A stretch of DNA of 64,000 nucleotides, taken from NCBI RefSeq assembly GCF_902635505.1, contig NC_045426.1, positions 539,288,818-539,352,817 of the forward strand, given 5' to 3'. Below, in pieces: positions 1-11,824 of this stretch; within the stretch, counting starts at the first letter, position 1; each line of letters starts with the position of its first letter. Made by a program: the position numbers and the translations under genes. The notes under the pieces were generated by a model that was given only the letters and a program-made list of their open reading frames with translations, had not been told where the DNA came from and made no database searches. The DNA is from Sarcophilus harrisii. Lineage: Eukaryota; Chordata; Mammalia; Dasyuromorphia; Dasyuridae.

Positions 1-911
1 CAGGTATGAAGAATAGCCTGGGGAAAGGTACAAAGATAGGAGATTAAATGTCATGAATGAAAAAATGGGATACAGTAGAAAGAAGGTTAATTCAGCTGCA
101 ATGGAAAGAGTGTAAAGAAGGGATGATTAGGAAGAAAGGAAGGAAAGGAAAAAAGAGAAAAAGAAAGAGAGAGAGCAGAAGGAAGGTACGAAGGAATGAA
201 GGAACGAAGAAGCAAATATAGATTCGATCCTGATCCAGGCTTTAAATTCTAATCAGAAGAGTTTGTATTTGAACTTCAAGATAAAGGAGATTATTGGTTG
301 AAGAGTGACATGGTTGGACCTCTGCTTTAGGAAAATCATTTTGATAGCTATGTGGAAGAATGTCTGGAGAGGGAAGAAGCTTGAGGCAGATATATAACTT
401 AAAAGATCTAAAAGGAAGATGAAAAGAGGCCTGAGCTAATGTGACATTTGTGATAGTACAGAGTAGGGGATGGATGAAAAAGGTGTTGGGGAGGTAGAAG
501 CTACAAGACATGACATGTCAAAATCTGAATGAAAACTGGAAAAAAACTAAAAAATCTAGGTATTTGGAAATATACTCAGATTTTTTTTAAACCCACTTCT
601 GGATATTTAGCTAGTTGGACTATGTATACTTTTCAAGGATTTTATTTCTTTTTTTTTTTTTTTACTAGATTAAAAACTAGAAAGTTTTCTGTTATACAAT
701 ATGTTATTTTGCTTGTTAGACATTGTTAGAATGACACTATGACAACAGAGTGATACTGCATCATTACTGAAAAGTGATCTGATAGTATATATGCAATACA
801 AATAATTTTTCTTGGGTTTTTTATTTTTAATCTATGAATATGCATGTGAGAAATAATTATATTCATCTATATATATTATGTAATAAATAGATTGTAGCTC
901 ACTAATTAGAA
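1..911. other. AT-rich unique DNA, no gene
   Basis: A purine-rich patch of mixed GAAA/GGAA units lies at about 121-215 and a poly(T) run at about 645-664. I see no coding, RNA or repeat family signal in the rest. Confidence 0.6.
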
Positions 912-1125
912 CAGTTAGGTGGTACAGTGGATAAAGTGCTAGACCTGGAGTCAAGAAGGCTCATTCACCTGAGTCAAAAACTGGTCTCAGACACTTAACT
1001 AGCTATGTGACACTGAGCAAGTCATTTAATCTTCTTTGCCCTAGAGTTCTTCATCTGAAAAAAAAAAAAGAAAGAAAAAGAAAAAGAAAAAAAAGATCTA
1101 GAGAAGGAAATGGTATCAGTAGTTC
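912..1125 (+). repeat. SINE, MAR1/tRNA-related, degraded
   Basis: The sequence runs in order through GTTAGGTGGTACAGTGGATA (tRNA-like head with A box position), GACCTGGAGTCAAGAAGG, a B-box-like segment, CTAGCTATGTGAC and GCAAGTCATTTAA, then ATCTGAAA. An A/G-rich expansion interrupts it at about 1058-1095, after which GGAGAAGGAAATGG-type sequence of the MAR1 3' half resumes. Divergence from the young SINE at 57099 is clear, so this is an old copy. Confidence 0.8.
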
Positions 1126-1707
1126 CTGGACAGATTCTCACATCATATATTCTCCTGCCCATTTGCCATCCTGATTACTGTCTTCTGAAATGGAACCTAT
1201 TTGTCTCTTTCCTAATATGGTTACTAGATCATGGTAAAGCGTAGTGGAACTATGAACTTAACATCTAGTGGAATGGTTAAATCTAATAGCTGCCTAAAAT
1301 AGGCAAAGAGTATCTATGTCCCCTAATCAGAACAACAAAATAATAAAGCTCTATCCATTTGACTAATCCAAGATTCACTCCCACTAGTAAGTATAAACAT
1401 AATGAATCTTAGCAAAGCGACTATATTTGAATCTTATATTTATACAAATATGGGTTGCTGCTACTGCTGCTGCTATTGTTATAGTTACTGTTATTATATT
1501 AGTTAAAAACCTAAGAATGAAAGACAAAGAGAAAAACTGAGAAATTTGACTGGGAAACAGAGAAGAAGTGAGGAAAAGAAGAAAAAATGGAAAACCGAAG
1601 ACATGGGCCAGAGCTTGCCCCCATGATATTCCTTCCTTTAGATTCCCCATTTTTTATTGCTCCATTTTTTTCCTGATCACAAGATTCCTATAAACATGGA
1701 GATTCCA
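1126..1707. other. Unique AT-rich DNA
   Basis: A short imperfect GCT-rich run lies near 1454-1475. I recognise nothing else. Confidence 0.5.
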
Positions 1708-1830
1708 GTCAACAAACATTTATTTAGCACATATAATATATTCAATAGTGGGGATTAGAAATTTGTAAATGAAATAGTCTTTTGTCTTTAAGGAGTTTGC
1801 ATTATCTTGGGATGGGAGAAAAGGGATGTC
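1708..1830 (-). repeat. L2 3' end, antisense
   Basis: GTCAACAAACATTTATTTAG followed by a GGGGATTAG-like block and AAGGAGTTTGCATT is the reverse complement of the L2 3' terminus (which on its sense strand reads 'gaatgtaagctcc ... ggcacatagtagg ... aataaatg'). Confidence 0.7.
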
Positions 1831-2790
1831 CATGATAGACAAGCATAAAATAAGGTTAAGGAGTCAAAAAATTAAAAAAAAAAAAAAAAAAAGAGGTCAA
1901 AGTGCCCCAGGAAAAATTAAAGAAAAATTGAAAATAAGTTGGAAGAAAAACAAAAGGCTAGACCAAGGAGAGCACACTTGAATAGGACTTTGAAGGAACT
2001 TTAAAGTAAGTATATTATAGGCATGGAGAATAAAAGTACTTTTCATGACTATATGAGGTAGGGAAAACAGTTCCAAGTTCTTGAAACAGTTAGCGAAGTC
2101 AGTTATAACTTGAATAAAGAATCCATGATGAAGAGTAATTTTAAATAAAGTTAGAAAAGTATAGTAAATGAGCAGAAGGTTTTGAATTTCAGACAAAGCA
2201 ATCTGTATTTAATTCTATGGATGATCGGGAAATACTAGATGTTTCTAAGAAGGTTTATAGTTTATAGTTTAGGAAGATTATTTTGGCAACTCTGTAAACA
2301 ACAGACTGGAGTAGGGGAGAGAATGGAAGCAAGGAAAACCAATCAGATCTTTAGAATCTGTCTTCCTAGAATAATAATTATCTCCTCTGTTAGCAGAGTC
2401 TTAATCCAAGTAGAAAAAAACTGTTAGCATAGACTGAAGGAAATGCTGGGGCCTTATACAACATGCAAATTCAATAAACACTAAATTGTATTTGTGTTGA
2501 GTGCAAACTTTCAACAATTTTCATTTATGTCTCTATGGAATTCTGTAACAGAAGATGACAGATCAATCACTCAATCACATGTGTCTTAACAAAATCGTTT
2601 TAATAGAAAAATCTTCTAATATATCATATAGGTTAGTATATTGATTATATCCCAACATTTGTGAAGAAGTATTTACTTTTTTATTCCTTTTTAAAATATA
2701 CATTTTATCATAAAAAAGAATTAAAGGAAGAAGATTAGATTTTGATGGATGATAGTAGAAATATATATTTTATTAATGAAAGATTGCCAA
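1831..2790. other. Unique AT-rich DNA with poly(A)
   Basis: An A run of about 18 bases lies near 1875-1892. No recognisable gene or repeat otherwise. Confidence 0.5.
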
Positions 2791-3800
2791 ATAACATACA
2801 AAAACTGCTGATAAATGTAACCACAATACGGCAGTGCCTTGTGACCTGTTTTAATCTATATGCCAAAAAATGTATGCAGTGCTTCATATTACAAGTCCAC
2901 GAGCTACATTATGGAAGATAAAAAACAAATATAGGTATATGCCAATTTAGGTACAGCAGTTAAGATTATTGATATAATTTAAAGTAGCATAATTTATTAC
3001 ATACATATGTAGTAGTCCCATGACACTACAAAAGAGAAGAGAATGTGAAAATATAAACAATTTATAACAATAAAATGACAATAACTTAAAATGTCCACAA
3101 TATAAAAAGAAATCTTGGTTAACCTGCAAGAATAGCACATTAATTTAGGTCAGAGCATTGTGAGGAAATAAAGCATTCAAATAGCTTTTTGTGACATTGT
3201 TACATATGTTACAGATAGTTACTGTATCAAAAACAAGAACCCAGGCTACAGATACTAAACATGAGGTTTGCAGACAGATTCTTAAATATTCTCTTTGACT
3301 TTGTTAATCATCATAGAGAGCCAATCTGGCTGAGGAGAGAGCATGATGACACCTTACGAAAGAAGCAAACAAAATATTCAGTCACCCATGAGAACTGTCC
3401 TGCACTAAATAAAGCATTTACAATGTCATCTGTTTACCATAATCTGGTTTCTACCAGACACCAAATGATTCATTTACATGTAATGTTACAAATGCACTGT
3501 CACATAAAAGAGAGGTATGCACTTAGTTCGGGGAAAGAAAAAAAAAAAAGCCTCCTCCCAATCCCAAGGATTATCTCTTAATGTTGGACTGGAAACATTT
3601 CTAGTCATTTTACTCAAAATGCTATCACTGTGTCAAGCTCTCATCTTACAGTACGCTTAAGAATTCTTCGAGATGAGAAGATGTCCAACAGTTTGAATGG
3701 AAACATAATATTTATGGAATGAGACTTGCTTACATAAAGAAAGAGTGTGATTTCCCCCCAAGAACAAAAGAGATTAGAAAGCAAATTGCACAAAATAGAG
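2791..3800. other. Repeat-free stretch, possible 3'UTR or conserved element
   Basis: About 1 kb free of recognisable repeats, with ordinary complexity. An open frame on the plus strand (3261-3581, 106 codons) has no recognisable domain. On the minus strand a TTTATT (complement of AATAAA) at about 2769-2774 would fit a polyadenylation signal, so the block could be a 3' untranslated exon read leftward. This is inference only. Confidence 0.2.
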
Positions 3801-4671
3801 ATATGAGAAGACACCTCTCATTCTTCTGCAGAGATAAGGGTGGAGTGGGTTGGGGGCGCAGTGCACAGGTGCAAAAAAAGTGCATTTAAAATCAGGTGGA
3901 TTTTATGTATTGATTTTGCTGCTTTTCTTCTCTCTTTAAAAAAATCCTTTTTTATAAGGACTGCTCTCTGGGAAAGGAGAAAGGAATATAAGGGGAAATC
4001 TAGAAAAAAACTAGAAATATCAATAAAAGGATTTTTACAAAAGAACAAAGGGGAAATAAAAGTAAATACTATCTCCAAATGAGATATATTCATACACATT
4101 TTAAAACAGTATTTTTTAAGTTATCCTCCACATGCTTGAAGAAGCAATGGGACCCTGAAATTATGTGAGTACATACAATGCTAAAGCAGAAAGGGGCATT
4201 TTTCTTTTGAATTTCTCACAAAGATCTGCACAGTTTATTGGAATACCCACTGATTTTGTTATAGATACCATAACCATCTTCCACCTTGCTTAGATTTCTT
4301 GAGTACTTGCATCTTTTGGGCCTACGATTCTATCTACCTGAGTGAAAGTGTGTCACTGAAATGAAACAAAAAAAAAGAAAGCTTCATCTGCCTTTCCTTC
4401 ATTTCCTTATTGCTTTTATTGTTTTTCATTTATTTATTCTTCCATAAGAAAAGTCAAATGAACCCAAAACCTACATCTTTAACATCAAGATTCTTCCAGA
4501 TATACTATATAGTTATAGAATACAAAAGACCAAAGAATTGAAATTGTTGTAGATCACCCAAAGGATATTGAAGAAGTACATGGTGAATATGAATAGAGAA
4601 CAGTATATACCAATGAAGAATTGCATAAAAGCAAGAGTTATCAAAATAATGACAATTATGATGATGATAAA
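3801..4671. other. Unique AT-rich DNA
   Basis: No gene or repeat recognised. Overlapping short open frames on both strands near 3818-4099 show no protein family features. Confidence 0.5.
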
Positions 4672-4770
4672 TTGATAATAACATTTTAATATTTACAACG
4701 TACTATACAAATATTATTTCATTTGTTCCTCACAAGAACCCTGGGAGGTAGGTGCTATTATTATCAGCAT
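4672..4770 (-). repeat. MIR fragment, antisense
   Basis: A run that matches the reverse MIR 3' region: ACTATACAAATATTATTTCA, then CCTCACAAGAACCCTGGGAG, then GGTGCTATTATTATC. Confidence 0.7.
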
Positions 4771-5199
4771 CATTGTTGAATATGTCTGTATTCTATTGGG
4801 TGGGAAATTTTGAATATTTTATAGAAACAGAATATGGAATGTATTTAAGGTCATGAGTTCTTTATTCCATGTGTATGTTAAGGTCAAATATATTTGCTGG
4901 CTTATGCCAATTCTCTATCACACCAAAAAAAATATTATTTTAATAAAAAGCCCACTGAATGAGATAACTATTTAGCATTGATCCATATGGTTGAAGGGTA
5001 TATGCTACTGACATATAAATTTTTGTAGTGCCAAGTTTGCTTTTCATTTAAGTTATTTAAATTTATTTCAATGTGTACTTGGACTTGGACTTTTTCTGCT
5101 TTCTGGACATTTTAAATAGTTTAAAGAGAGCAATTTCATTTTGTTTTTTTAAGAAAAACATTTTATAATAATTGTTTTATATTTGCATATGCGCTTTTT
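4771..5199. other. Unique AT-rich DNA
   Basis: No recognisable feature. Confidence 0.5.
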
Positions 5200-5661
5200 C
5201 AGCATTCAAAAGACAATGAACAATACTTAAACTTTCTAATCGATAAAGTTTGTACCTATCTAATAATTTTACTTTTACAAATTATATAAAAATGAGAGTG
5301 ATTCTACTTAAACATTTATATGTCACAGAAGTCTTATTAAATGGCTTATTAAGGAAATGGTCTGCCTCTTTGCTAGGTTATCAGAGTTTAAAACTTCAGA
5401 CCCTTATGATTTTAATTAGTTCCTACACGACTGGGTGCTTATCTAATGAAAAGTGTAACTCACCTGATAATCCGCTGATTAGTTAGTCTTTTTGTTTAGC
5501 TCCCACAGTGTGCAAATCAATTTACTAGTTACATGATAAAAGAAAATCCTCTAGTGTTCTCAGAGTCAGTAGTACTTGCACATGTTAAATTGAATATTGG
5601 CTACCATGTCATATCCATATCTAATAATTTCTCTCTAAGCTTCTTGCTAATTTTTAAGTTT

Positions 5662-5692
<31 letters not shown>

Positions 5693-6090
5693 GTATGTAT
5701 GTATAGCATTAGTAGACAGATGTAGTATAAAATCTGTCCATTTTTCTAAAATCATACTTCTGCTGAACACCTGGGGCAATCAATGTCACAGCCTGAGCAT
5801 TCTGAATGAAAGCAGTGTTGACTGCAGTACTTTTAAATTTACGGGTGCTTTTAAGTCTGTATATGGATTATACATACTGACTGTCCATTCGATTAATTTT
5901 TCTTGTAAGACCTATGTAAAGGAATTAAATGAACATAGAATGTGCTTTGAAAAAGGAAGAATGATCTTTGAAATGAATGTTACGATTCTTAAGTTTAGTT
6001 TTTATTATGTCTTGAGGCCACTTTCTTTTCCCTTGACAATGTGTTTCAGAAACTATAACATAAGTCTAGGTGAATATAAGATTTAGTAAC
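5200..6090. other. Repeat-free block, candidate conserved noncoding element
   Basis: Apart from a (TA)n run at about 5662-5690, this block is free of recognisable repeats and is rich in TAAT cores. At 5468-5481 it contains TAATC-CGCT-GATTA, a symmetric pair of homeodomain half-sites. A 131-codon open frame (5691-6086) has no protein features. The regulatory reading is inference; nothing in the sequence alone proves constraint. Confidence 0.2.
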
Positions 6091-6226
6091 CAAATTTTCC
6101 CTTTCGAACCAACTTTTTATGAACCTCTGTGATATTAAGCAAGTTAAATTTTTATTTTAAAATATGTCTTTAAATTTACTATTATAAATGTTTATATTGT
6201 ATATTATTTTGCAATTGTGGAAATAG

Positions 6227-6398
6227 TATCATAGACATAAAGTTGGAAGAAGCTTTAAGAGCCCAGTTCCCTCATTTTACAAATGAAGAAACTTAAAGCC
6301 CAGAGAGAATACCCAGTAAGGGTCAGAAGCAAGATTTTAATCCCGACTTTTCTAACTCCAGGTCCAATACTTCATTCACTGCATCACTTTGCCTCTTT
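6227..6398 (-). repeat. THER/MIR SINE, antisense
   Basis: TATCATAGACATAAAGTTGG, then CCCTCATTTTACAAATGAAG, AGCCCAGAGAG, CCAGTAAGGGTCAGAAGCAA and a tail towards TTCATTCACTGCATCAC give the full reverse order of a therian MIR (3' end first). Confidence 0.8.
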
Positions 6399-7230
6399 AA
6401 AAAAAAATTACATAGATTTCAAGAGTAAAAATTGTAAAATGATTTCTGACTGGATAGTTCCCCAGAAATTCACTGAAAATCCATTGAACTCTTTGAATAT
6501 TTATGTTTTTCAAATAAAGGCAAATATATTAATGTTTCAATACTACCCAAAAATAGATTAGGTCAACTCTATTGCCTTTTGTTACTTATAGAAGGCTTTT
6601 TCAAGTAATAGCATCTAAGGGTTCATGAAGGTATCAGAGACATATGGATAACCATATGTTTTAGAACATCCCATATATCCTTTGTTTTGTTTCAATCTTA
6701 ACTATTTTGTTCTATAGAAAAATTCTGGTTGCCCCCACTTTTCAATTTTCTTTATATCCTCTAATCACTGAAAACAAAAACAGAAATGAGCTTTACAAGT
6801 AGTTCACATAGTTCCCCATCTATTTCAAGAAAGAAAGGAATATTGTACTGTTTCCAACACACACCATGCTGATGCTGAAAGTGTTCCTTAGAACTCTATT
6901 ACTTAAGATGAGATGGTAAATTCACAAATTAGAAGCAAGTAGTTACTTCCCTACCATTATGTAGTTCACAATGTAGTTCACAAAATAGCATAATGTATTT
7001 TCAATACTCATTGGCTTCTTTCATCTTGCTATTCAAATAGAAAGAAAATCTATATTTTCATCATCAAAGGGCATTGTTCTTAAGGGACTTCTTTATCAGT
7101 TACTGAGGATTATATAAAATTCTTAATTATTTCCAAATACTTATGGCATCATTAATGTGAGTATCCTTTCTACTGACAAAGAATATAACATCTCCAAGTC
7201 ATAGTGAATATTTTAATGAGTTGTACTGCA
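6399..7230. other. Unique AT-rich DNA
   Basis: No recognisable gene or repeat. A short local duplication of 'atgtagttcacaa' occurs at about 6959-6983. Confidence 0.5.
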
Positions 7231-7234
7231 ATCG

Positions 7235-7460
7235 CCATTCCTCCCACTCCAAACAATGCTAACCATATAACATAGCGCCCAACCTTGTAATGATGAGCCT
7301 GACCAAACTTAGCCAAAGTTTCTGCCCAGGTAAGAGACAATTCATGGCTGAGCCCTTCCAGCTTTGTAGAAGCAGCCAGGCCTTTTGCTCAACAGGCATA
7401 ACCTTCAAGACCCCAGGAGCATCTCTACAACAAAATAAGCCATTCCAGTAGGTTTTCAGG
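7235..7460. repeat. Probable unclassified interspersed repeat
   Basis: This block is more GC-rich than its surroundings (for example CATAGCGCCCAACC, GATGAGCCTGACC, AGAAGCAGCCAGGCC, CAAGACCCCAGGAGC). It has the feel of a decayed retroelement, but I cannot assign a family and no second copy is visible in this window. Confidence 0.3.
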
Positions 7461-7795
7461 TAGAGGGATTAGTTATGCATTACAATAATACCACTTTGAA
7501 TTTATATATGGCTTCCTACAGCTGACTCAAAGTAATTTAACCACAGAATCTAATTTATCATCAACATCCCAGAAAGAGTGTATGAGGGAGGAACATGAAA
7601 GTATTATCTTTCATGTCCTTGAAATGAAAAGTACAAAGGGCATTTGGAGAAATCAAGAGAAGCTTAGCAGCTATTTTCTTAAGAGATATAGGAATGTATT
7701 TTAGAAATGACTCTGGTGCATCACTCCTTCACTGGTCTTTGTATGACCTTTTCACGAACATAGGCATCTAGAGATGACAATTGTGCTGCTTTAAC

Positions 7796-7833
<38 letters not shown>

Positions 7834-8050
7834 GATTAGCACCCAGGGTAAGATTGAGTTTGTTTTTTCTTACAATTTTTTTAAGTTTTCTTTTTAATAT
7901 GCAAAAACAAACAAGGAAAAGCTGCCACCACCATCCTAGTTTCCAGAAATAAACAGTCTTATGAAAGTAAGCCTTCACAGTCCCTACTCAAAATTTACTG
8001 TGGATTTATCTCCAGCAGGGAGACACTTCTTTCTTTCCTACAATGCCTTG
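7461..8050. other. Unique DNA with a long poly(A)
   Basis: A pure A run of about 35 bases lies at 7797-7831. The sequence before it is not a recognisable SINE, so it is either a free poly(A) or the tail of an element too old to identify. Confidence 0.5.
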
Positions 8051-8201
8051 TAACATTAGCCTTATTTAAAATCAAAGGTGAGCCAGAACCAGTTCACAGA
8101 GTTGATAAATTTTAAATGTGAACATTTACCTCTTGGAACATGGCAAATGCTACAAATTAGGGCTTAATTTATTCTACAAATTGTCTAGATTTAGGAAAGT
8201 T
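8051..8201 (+). repeat. Unclassified repeat, copy 1 of an inverted pair
   Basis: TAACATTAGCCTTATTTAAA, then GGTGAGCCAGAACCAG, GTGAACATTTACC, ATGCTACAAATTAGGGCTTA and TTTAGGAAAGT. The same order of blocks is present on the opposite strand at 9160-9319. Family not recognised. Confidence 0.65.
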
Positions 8202-8602
8202 GTAGATGTTTGTGTGCTAATCTATTGTTTTCTTTTTAGATAAACTTTATGAATTTTGAACTTTCCTTCAGAAACAAGACTCATTTTATGACTGATTTTA
8301 TTTGCATTTGGAAGAGAAATATTATTTTACTTTAGTTTTAAAAACCAATCCAAGGCTTCATTCTCAATACTCTCTCAACAAACACATAAAAAAATCTTTC
8401 CTACTTTTGATAAAACCTCACATATTTACAGAAATTAGAGAAGGATACTTTAACAAGATCTAAAATTCTGAACTGGAATATGGATTTTTCATTTGTCATG
8501 TTGATATGCCTGTCAAATTCTGTCTTTATTCTATTTCTTCTTACAATGATATCAGAGAAGTACTTTCTCTTTACAACAGCAATTACACATATATATTTTC
8601 TT
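8202..8602. other. Unique AT-rich DNA
   Basis: No recognisable feature. Confidence 0.5.
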
Positions 8603-8822
8603 CTTATTGTTCAGTAGCATCTGACTCTTTATGATCTTTTTTGAGGTTTTCTTGGCAAAAATGCTGCAGTAGTTTGCCATTTCCTTCTCCAGCTCATTTT
8701 ATAGATGAGGAAGCTAAGGTCAACTGGGTTAGGTGACATAAGGATTATAGACATAATAAGTGACTGAGGCCATATTTGAATTTTCCCAACTCCAGGCCTG
8801 GTATTCTATCCAATGTGCCCTT
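8603..8822 (-). repeat. SINE, MAR1-type, antisense
   Basis: Reads as the reverse of a MAR1 element: GTTCAGTAGCATCTGACTC, TTTTCTTGGCAAAAATGCTG, GTTTGCCATTTCCTTCTCCA, GCTCATTTTATAGATGAGG, AGTGACTGAGGCC, CAACTCCAGGCCTGG, ending at the tRNA-like head near CCAATGTGCCC. Confidence 0.85.
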
Positions 8823-9159
8823 TAATTGCTCATCCATATATTTATATATTACATATTCTGAACAGTTTTGAGTAGTTTTGGTATTACAGAGTTTGAAGGA
8901 ACAAAATAACTTTGAAGTTTTATGCATGTCTCCATTTATATTTAAGGGTGAACACCAAGACTTGATATAATAATGTTTGAGTTTAATAACCTTATATTTC
9001 AATAAGGAGGAAAAATAATCACTGCTTATGAAAAATGGTACAAGGATAAGTTTTATCAGGAGCATGCTGGTAAATGTTTAATAATTGGTTCTTGGGGGAA
9101 AAGGGAGTATATTACATGACAAACTTTTAAGTTTAATCTAAATTGCTAACATTTTGTCC
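8823..9159. other. Unique AT-rich DNA
   Basis: No recognisable feature. Confidence 0.5.
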
Positions 9160-9319
9160 CCCACTTTCCTAAACTGAGACAATCTGTAGAATAACAAATT
9201 AAGCCCTAATTTGTAGCATTTCTCAGTTTCTAAGGGGTAAATGTTCACACTTATAATTTAATAATCAACTCTAGGAAATGGTTCTGGTTCACCTCAGAAT
9301 TTAAACAATCTTAGTGTTA
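9160..9319 (-). repeat. Unclassified repeat, copy 2 of an inverted pair
   Basis: The reverse complement reads TAACACTAAGATTGTTTAAA, GGTGAACCAGAACCA, GTGTGAACATTTACC, ATGCTACAAATTAGGGCTTA, TTTAGGAAAGT. The core of 20 bases beginning ATGCTACAAATT is identical to the plus-strand copy at 8051-8201. Confidence 0.65.
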
Positions 9320-9391
9320 AAAGAAAATTCTAGGGGAAAATAAAACTCTGAAGAACTGTTGATAGTATAGCATAGAGAAAGGAACTCATAT

Positions 9392-9541
9392 GATCATAGA
9401 TTTAGAACTAGAAGAGACCTTAATGGATATCTAGTAAACACCTTAATTTTACAAATGGGGAAACTGATGCACAGTGATACAGTAAGTACCATAGATGGAA
9501 TTTGAAACCAGACTCTCATTCTAAAATATTTTGCTGCCTAC
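9392..9541 (-). repeat. THER/MIR SINE, antisense
   Basis: ATCATAGATTTAGAACTAGA, GAGACCTTAATGG, TTTTACAAATGGGGAAACTG, ATGCACAGTGATACAGTAAG and a decayed tRNA-like end (TTTTGCTGCCTAC). Confidence 0.8.
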
Positions 9542-10929
9542 TCATTTAAATGTATGCCCTCAGTCCTTTTTTCTAAAAGGAAAATGATTATCAAATTGTA
9601 GGTATTCCATTGGTTATATTCAATATCAAAAACATACCCACTGTCAGACCTTCCTTTACTCTGACCTGTTTTATTTTCACTGTTTTATTTATGCAGCTGT
9701 ATTTACTTAGAGACTACAAGTCTATTAAAGAAGTCATCGGCTGTGCTCATTCTTTTCACTCACAGTTTTCCAGCATATTCACTGGATGAGAGGTTTATTT
9801 ATAGTGACTCAGGCAGTGGTGTGCCAATTAAGAAATAGAAGAAGCCCATAAAGAAAAGAGCTTTTGTGTAGCATGTGAATTGCCACAGAGAGACTAACGT
9901 GTTTATTAGCTTTGACACAGCAAACAAACAAGCAGCACTGAGCCTTCAGCTCCAAAGAAAAGTAGCGCCTTGGCATTCTATAAGAGATGGGTCATATTTA
10001 TTATTTCTAGATGGAATTTTACATTGGCTAACATGTATAGAACAGGAGTCAAAACTCATTGGAGTCTAGACTATATTCAATCTCTGATTGAGCATTGACT
10101 TCAGTTTGTGTTAAGACAGAGAGGCAGGCTGACCAATGATCCAAATATGTATTTTCTGATCTTCCTTCCTTCCATTCTCATTAGGAGAGGATTTTATTGA
10201 GTGAAGTCAGGTCAATTCTACTGTACATATAAAGCTGAAATTAAAATTACCAAAAGGACCTCAATATGTAAAGGCTTTCTTTCAGTAACTAACCATTCAT
10301 CCTCTTATTCATCATCAATGAAAGTGGCAGTGGGATGGGTTTCCTGGTAAAATGTGCTAGAAGAGGAATGACTTGGTTCAGACTTAACTGTATGTTCAGC
10401 CATTTGCAAATATTCATTCTTTCCATAAACTTAGTCAGTATCAGTATATGTAAAGTTTCTTACCCTTCCAGCTGGAAAACACCTCATAGTAGAAGTATGC
10501 TTTCCTTGGAGTTTATAAACACTACTTTGTCTAATTTTTCATTAAGATTTTGTCCACTTAGATTATAATTTTTTTTTCTCGGAGAGCAAGCACAATAGTT
10601 TGTCTTCCTTAGGTAGCCCCATGTCATCCAGAAGGGAGAAATACTTTTTTTTTTTTTTTTTTTTTTTGCTTCTTGGGAGGAACATGCAAGGTGCTAAGCA
10701 TATTATCAAAGATACTGCATGCAGATCATTAAAATACATATACACACAGAGACACACAGACACACACACACATTCAATATAGCGAAAATCCCTAAAAGAA
10801 AATATATTCTGAATAAATATTAAAATTTCAAATTATCTTTTAACTAAAACAAAAACAAAACAAAAAAAATAAGTCTCCCAGATTCAAATGAGGAAAAGGA
10901 AATAGAATTTAATTTTTGCTTCATTTGAT
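9542..10929. other. Mostly repeat-free DNA; candidate conserved element at 9690-10080
   Basis: The part 9690-10080 has balanced composition and motifs such as TTATGCAGCTGTATTTAC, GTGCCAATTAAGAAAT and GGTTTATTTATAGTGACTCA, with no repeat match that I know. At 10643-10667 there is a T run and at about 10740-10772 a CA-rich run. No gene is supported. Confidence 0.25.
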
Positions 10930-11060
10930 TCCACAAAACATTAATTAAACTCTTCCTTACTGACAGTCCTATATGTTTTACTAAGGATATAAAAACAAAA
11001 ATGAAATCCCTGTTCCTCAAAGATATTATATTCTACTGGGAGGATTAACAGGTACACTAA
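10930..11060 (-). repeat. L2 3' end, antisense, degraded
   Basis: CCACAAAACATTAATTAAAC, GACAGTCCTATATGTTTTAC, AGGATATAAAAAC, CCTGTTCCTCAAAGATATTA and TTCTACTGGGAGG follow the reverse L2 terminus. Confidence 0.6.
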
Positions 11061-11509
11061 GTAAAGTGTCATAAACTGTGATCATTCAAAAACATTTTAC
11101 TTGGATATTCTCTGACTTTGTCAATAAACCTGTCTAAAATTCACTAGACCAGTCCTTGAATAAGGTAGAACCACACTAAGATCTTTTAAAGACTCAGGGT
11201 ATCTGATGCCTCAGAGAAAAACTTTAATAGGGAACTTAAAATCCTGAGGCACTCAAAATGTTTTTCTCTTTAAGAAACATGAAATTTATTAAATACAGAT
11301 ATTATTGATCCAATTGATGCTACCATTAATTCTTTCAGGAACTTTGCATAAATTTGACATATACATGGGAGACTTCTCAGTGGAGAGAAATTAATGTGAC
11401 CTTTTGCTTTACTGAAACAAATGCTTTTTTTTAATAGTCAACAATCTGGAAGCATAGTGAAATCTCATATTTTCCCATTCCTTTCAGTCATTGTTTTATT
11501 GTAGCAAAA
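11061..11509. other. Unique AT-rich DNA
   Basis: No recognisable gene or repeat. Confidence 0.5.
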
Positions 11510-11752
11510 ATCCCATCTTGTATAGGAAGCCTTTCCCAGTCCCCCTTAATTCTACTGGCTTCCCTCTACTGATGATTTCCAATTCATCTTCTAAAGAGGA
11601 TTTCTTGTACAGATTGTTTGCATGTTTTCTTTCCCATTATGATATAAGCTTCTTTAGAATAGGAACTGTGTTTAGCCTTCATTCTAAGTCTTTTGCTTAG
11701 CATAGTACCTGGCACACAGTAGGGTCCTTAACATATGTTTAATGACACTTGA
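11510..11752 (+). repeat. L2 3' end
   Basis: AGGAAGCCTTTCCCAGTCCC, then ATATAAGCTTCTTTAGAATA and ACTGTGTTTAGCC, ending GTACCTGGCACACAGTAGGG and CATATGTTTAATGACACTT: the sense L2 3' terminus. Confidence 0.75.
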
Positions 11753-11824
11753 GAAGATTAACCACTTTTTTTCTTTAAAAAATATTTTGGTACATGAAGC
11801 TATAAGCCTACTATGCACAAGTTC

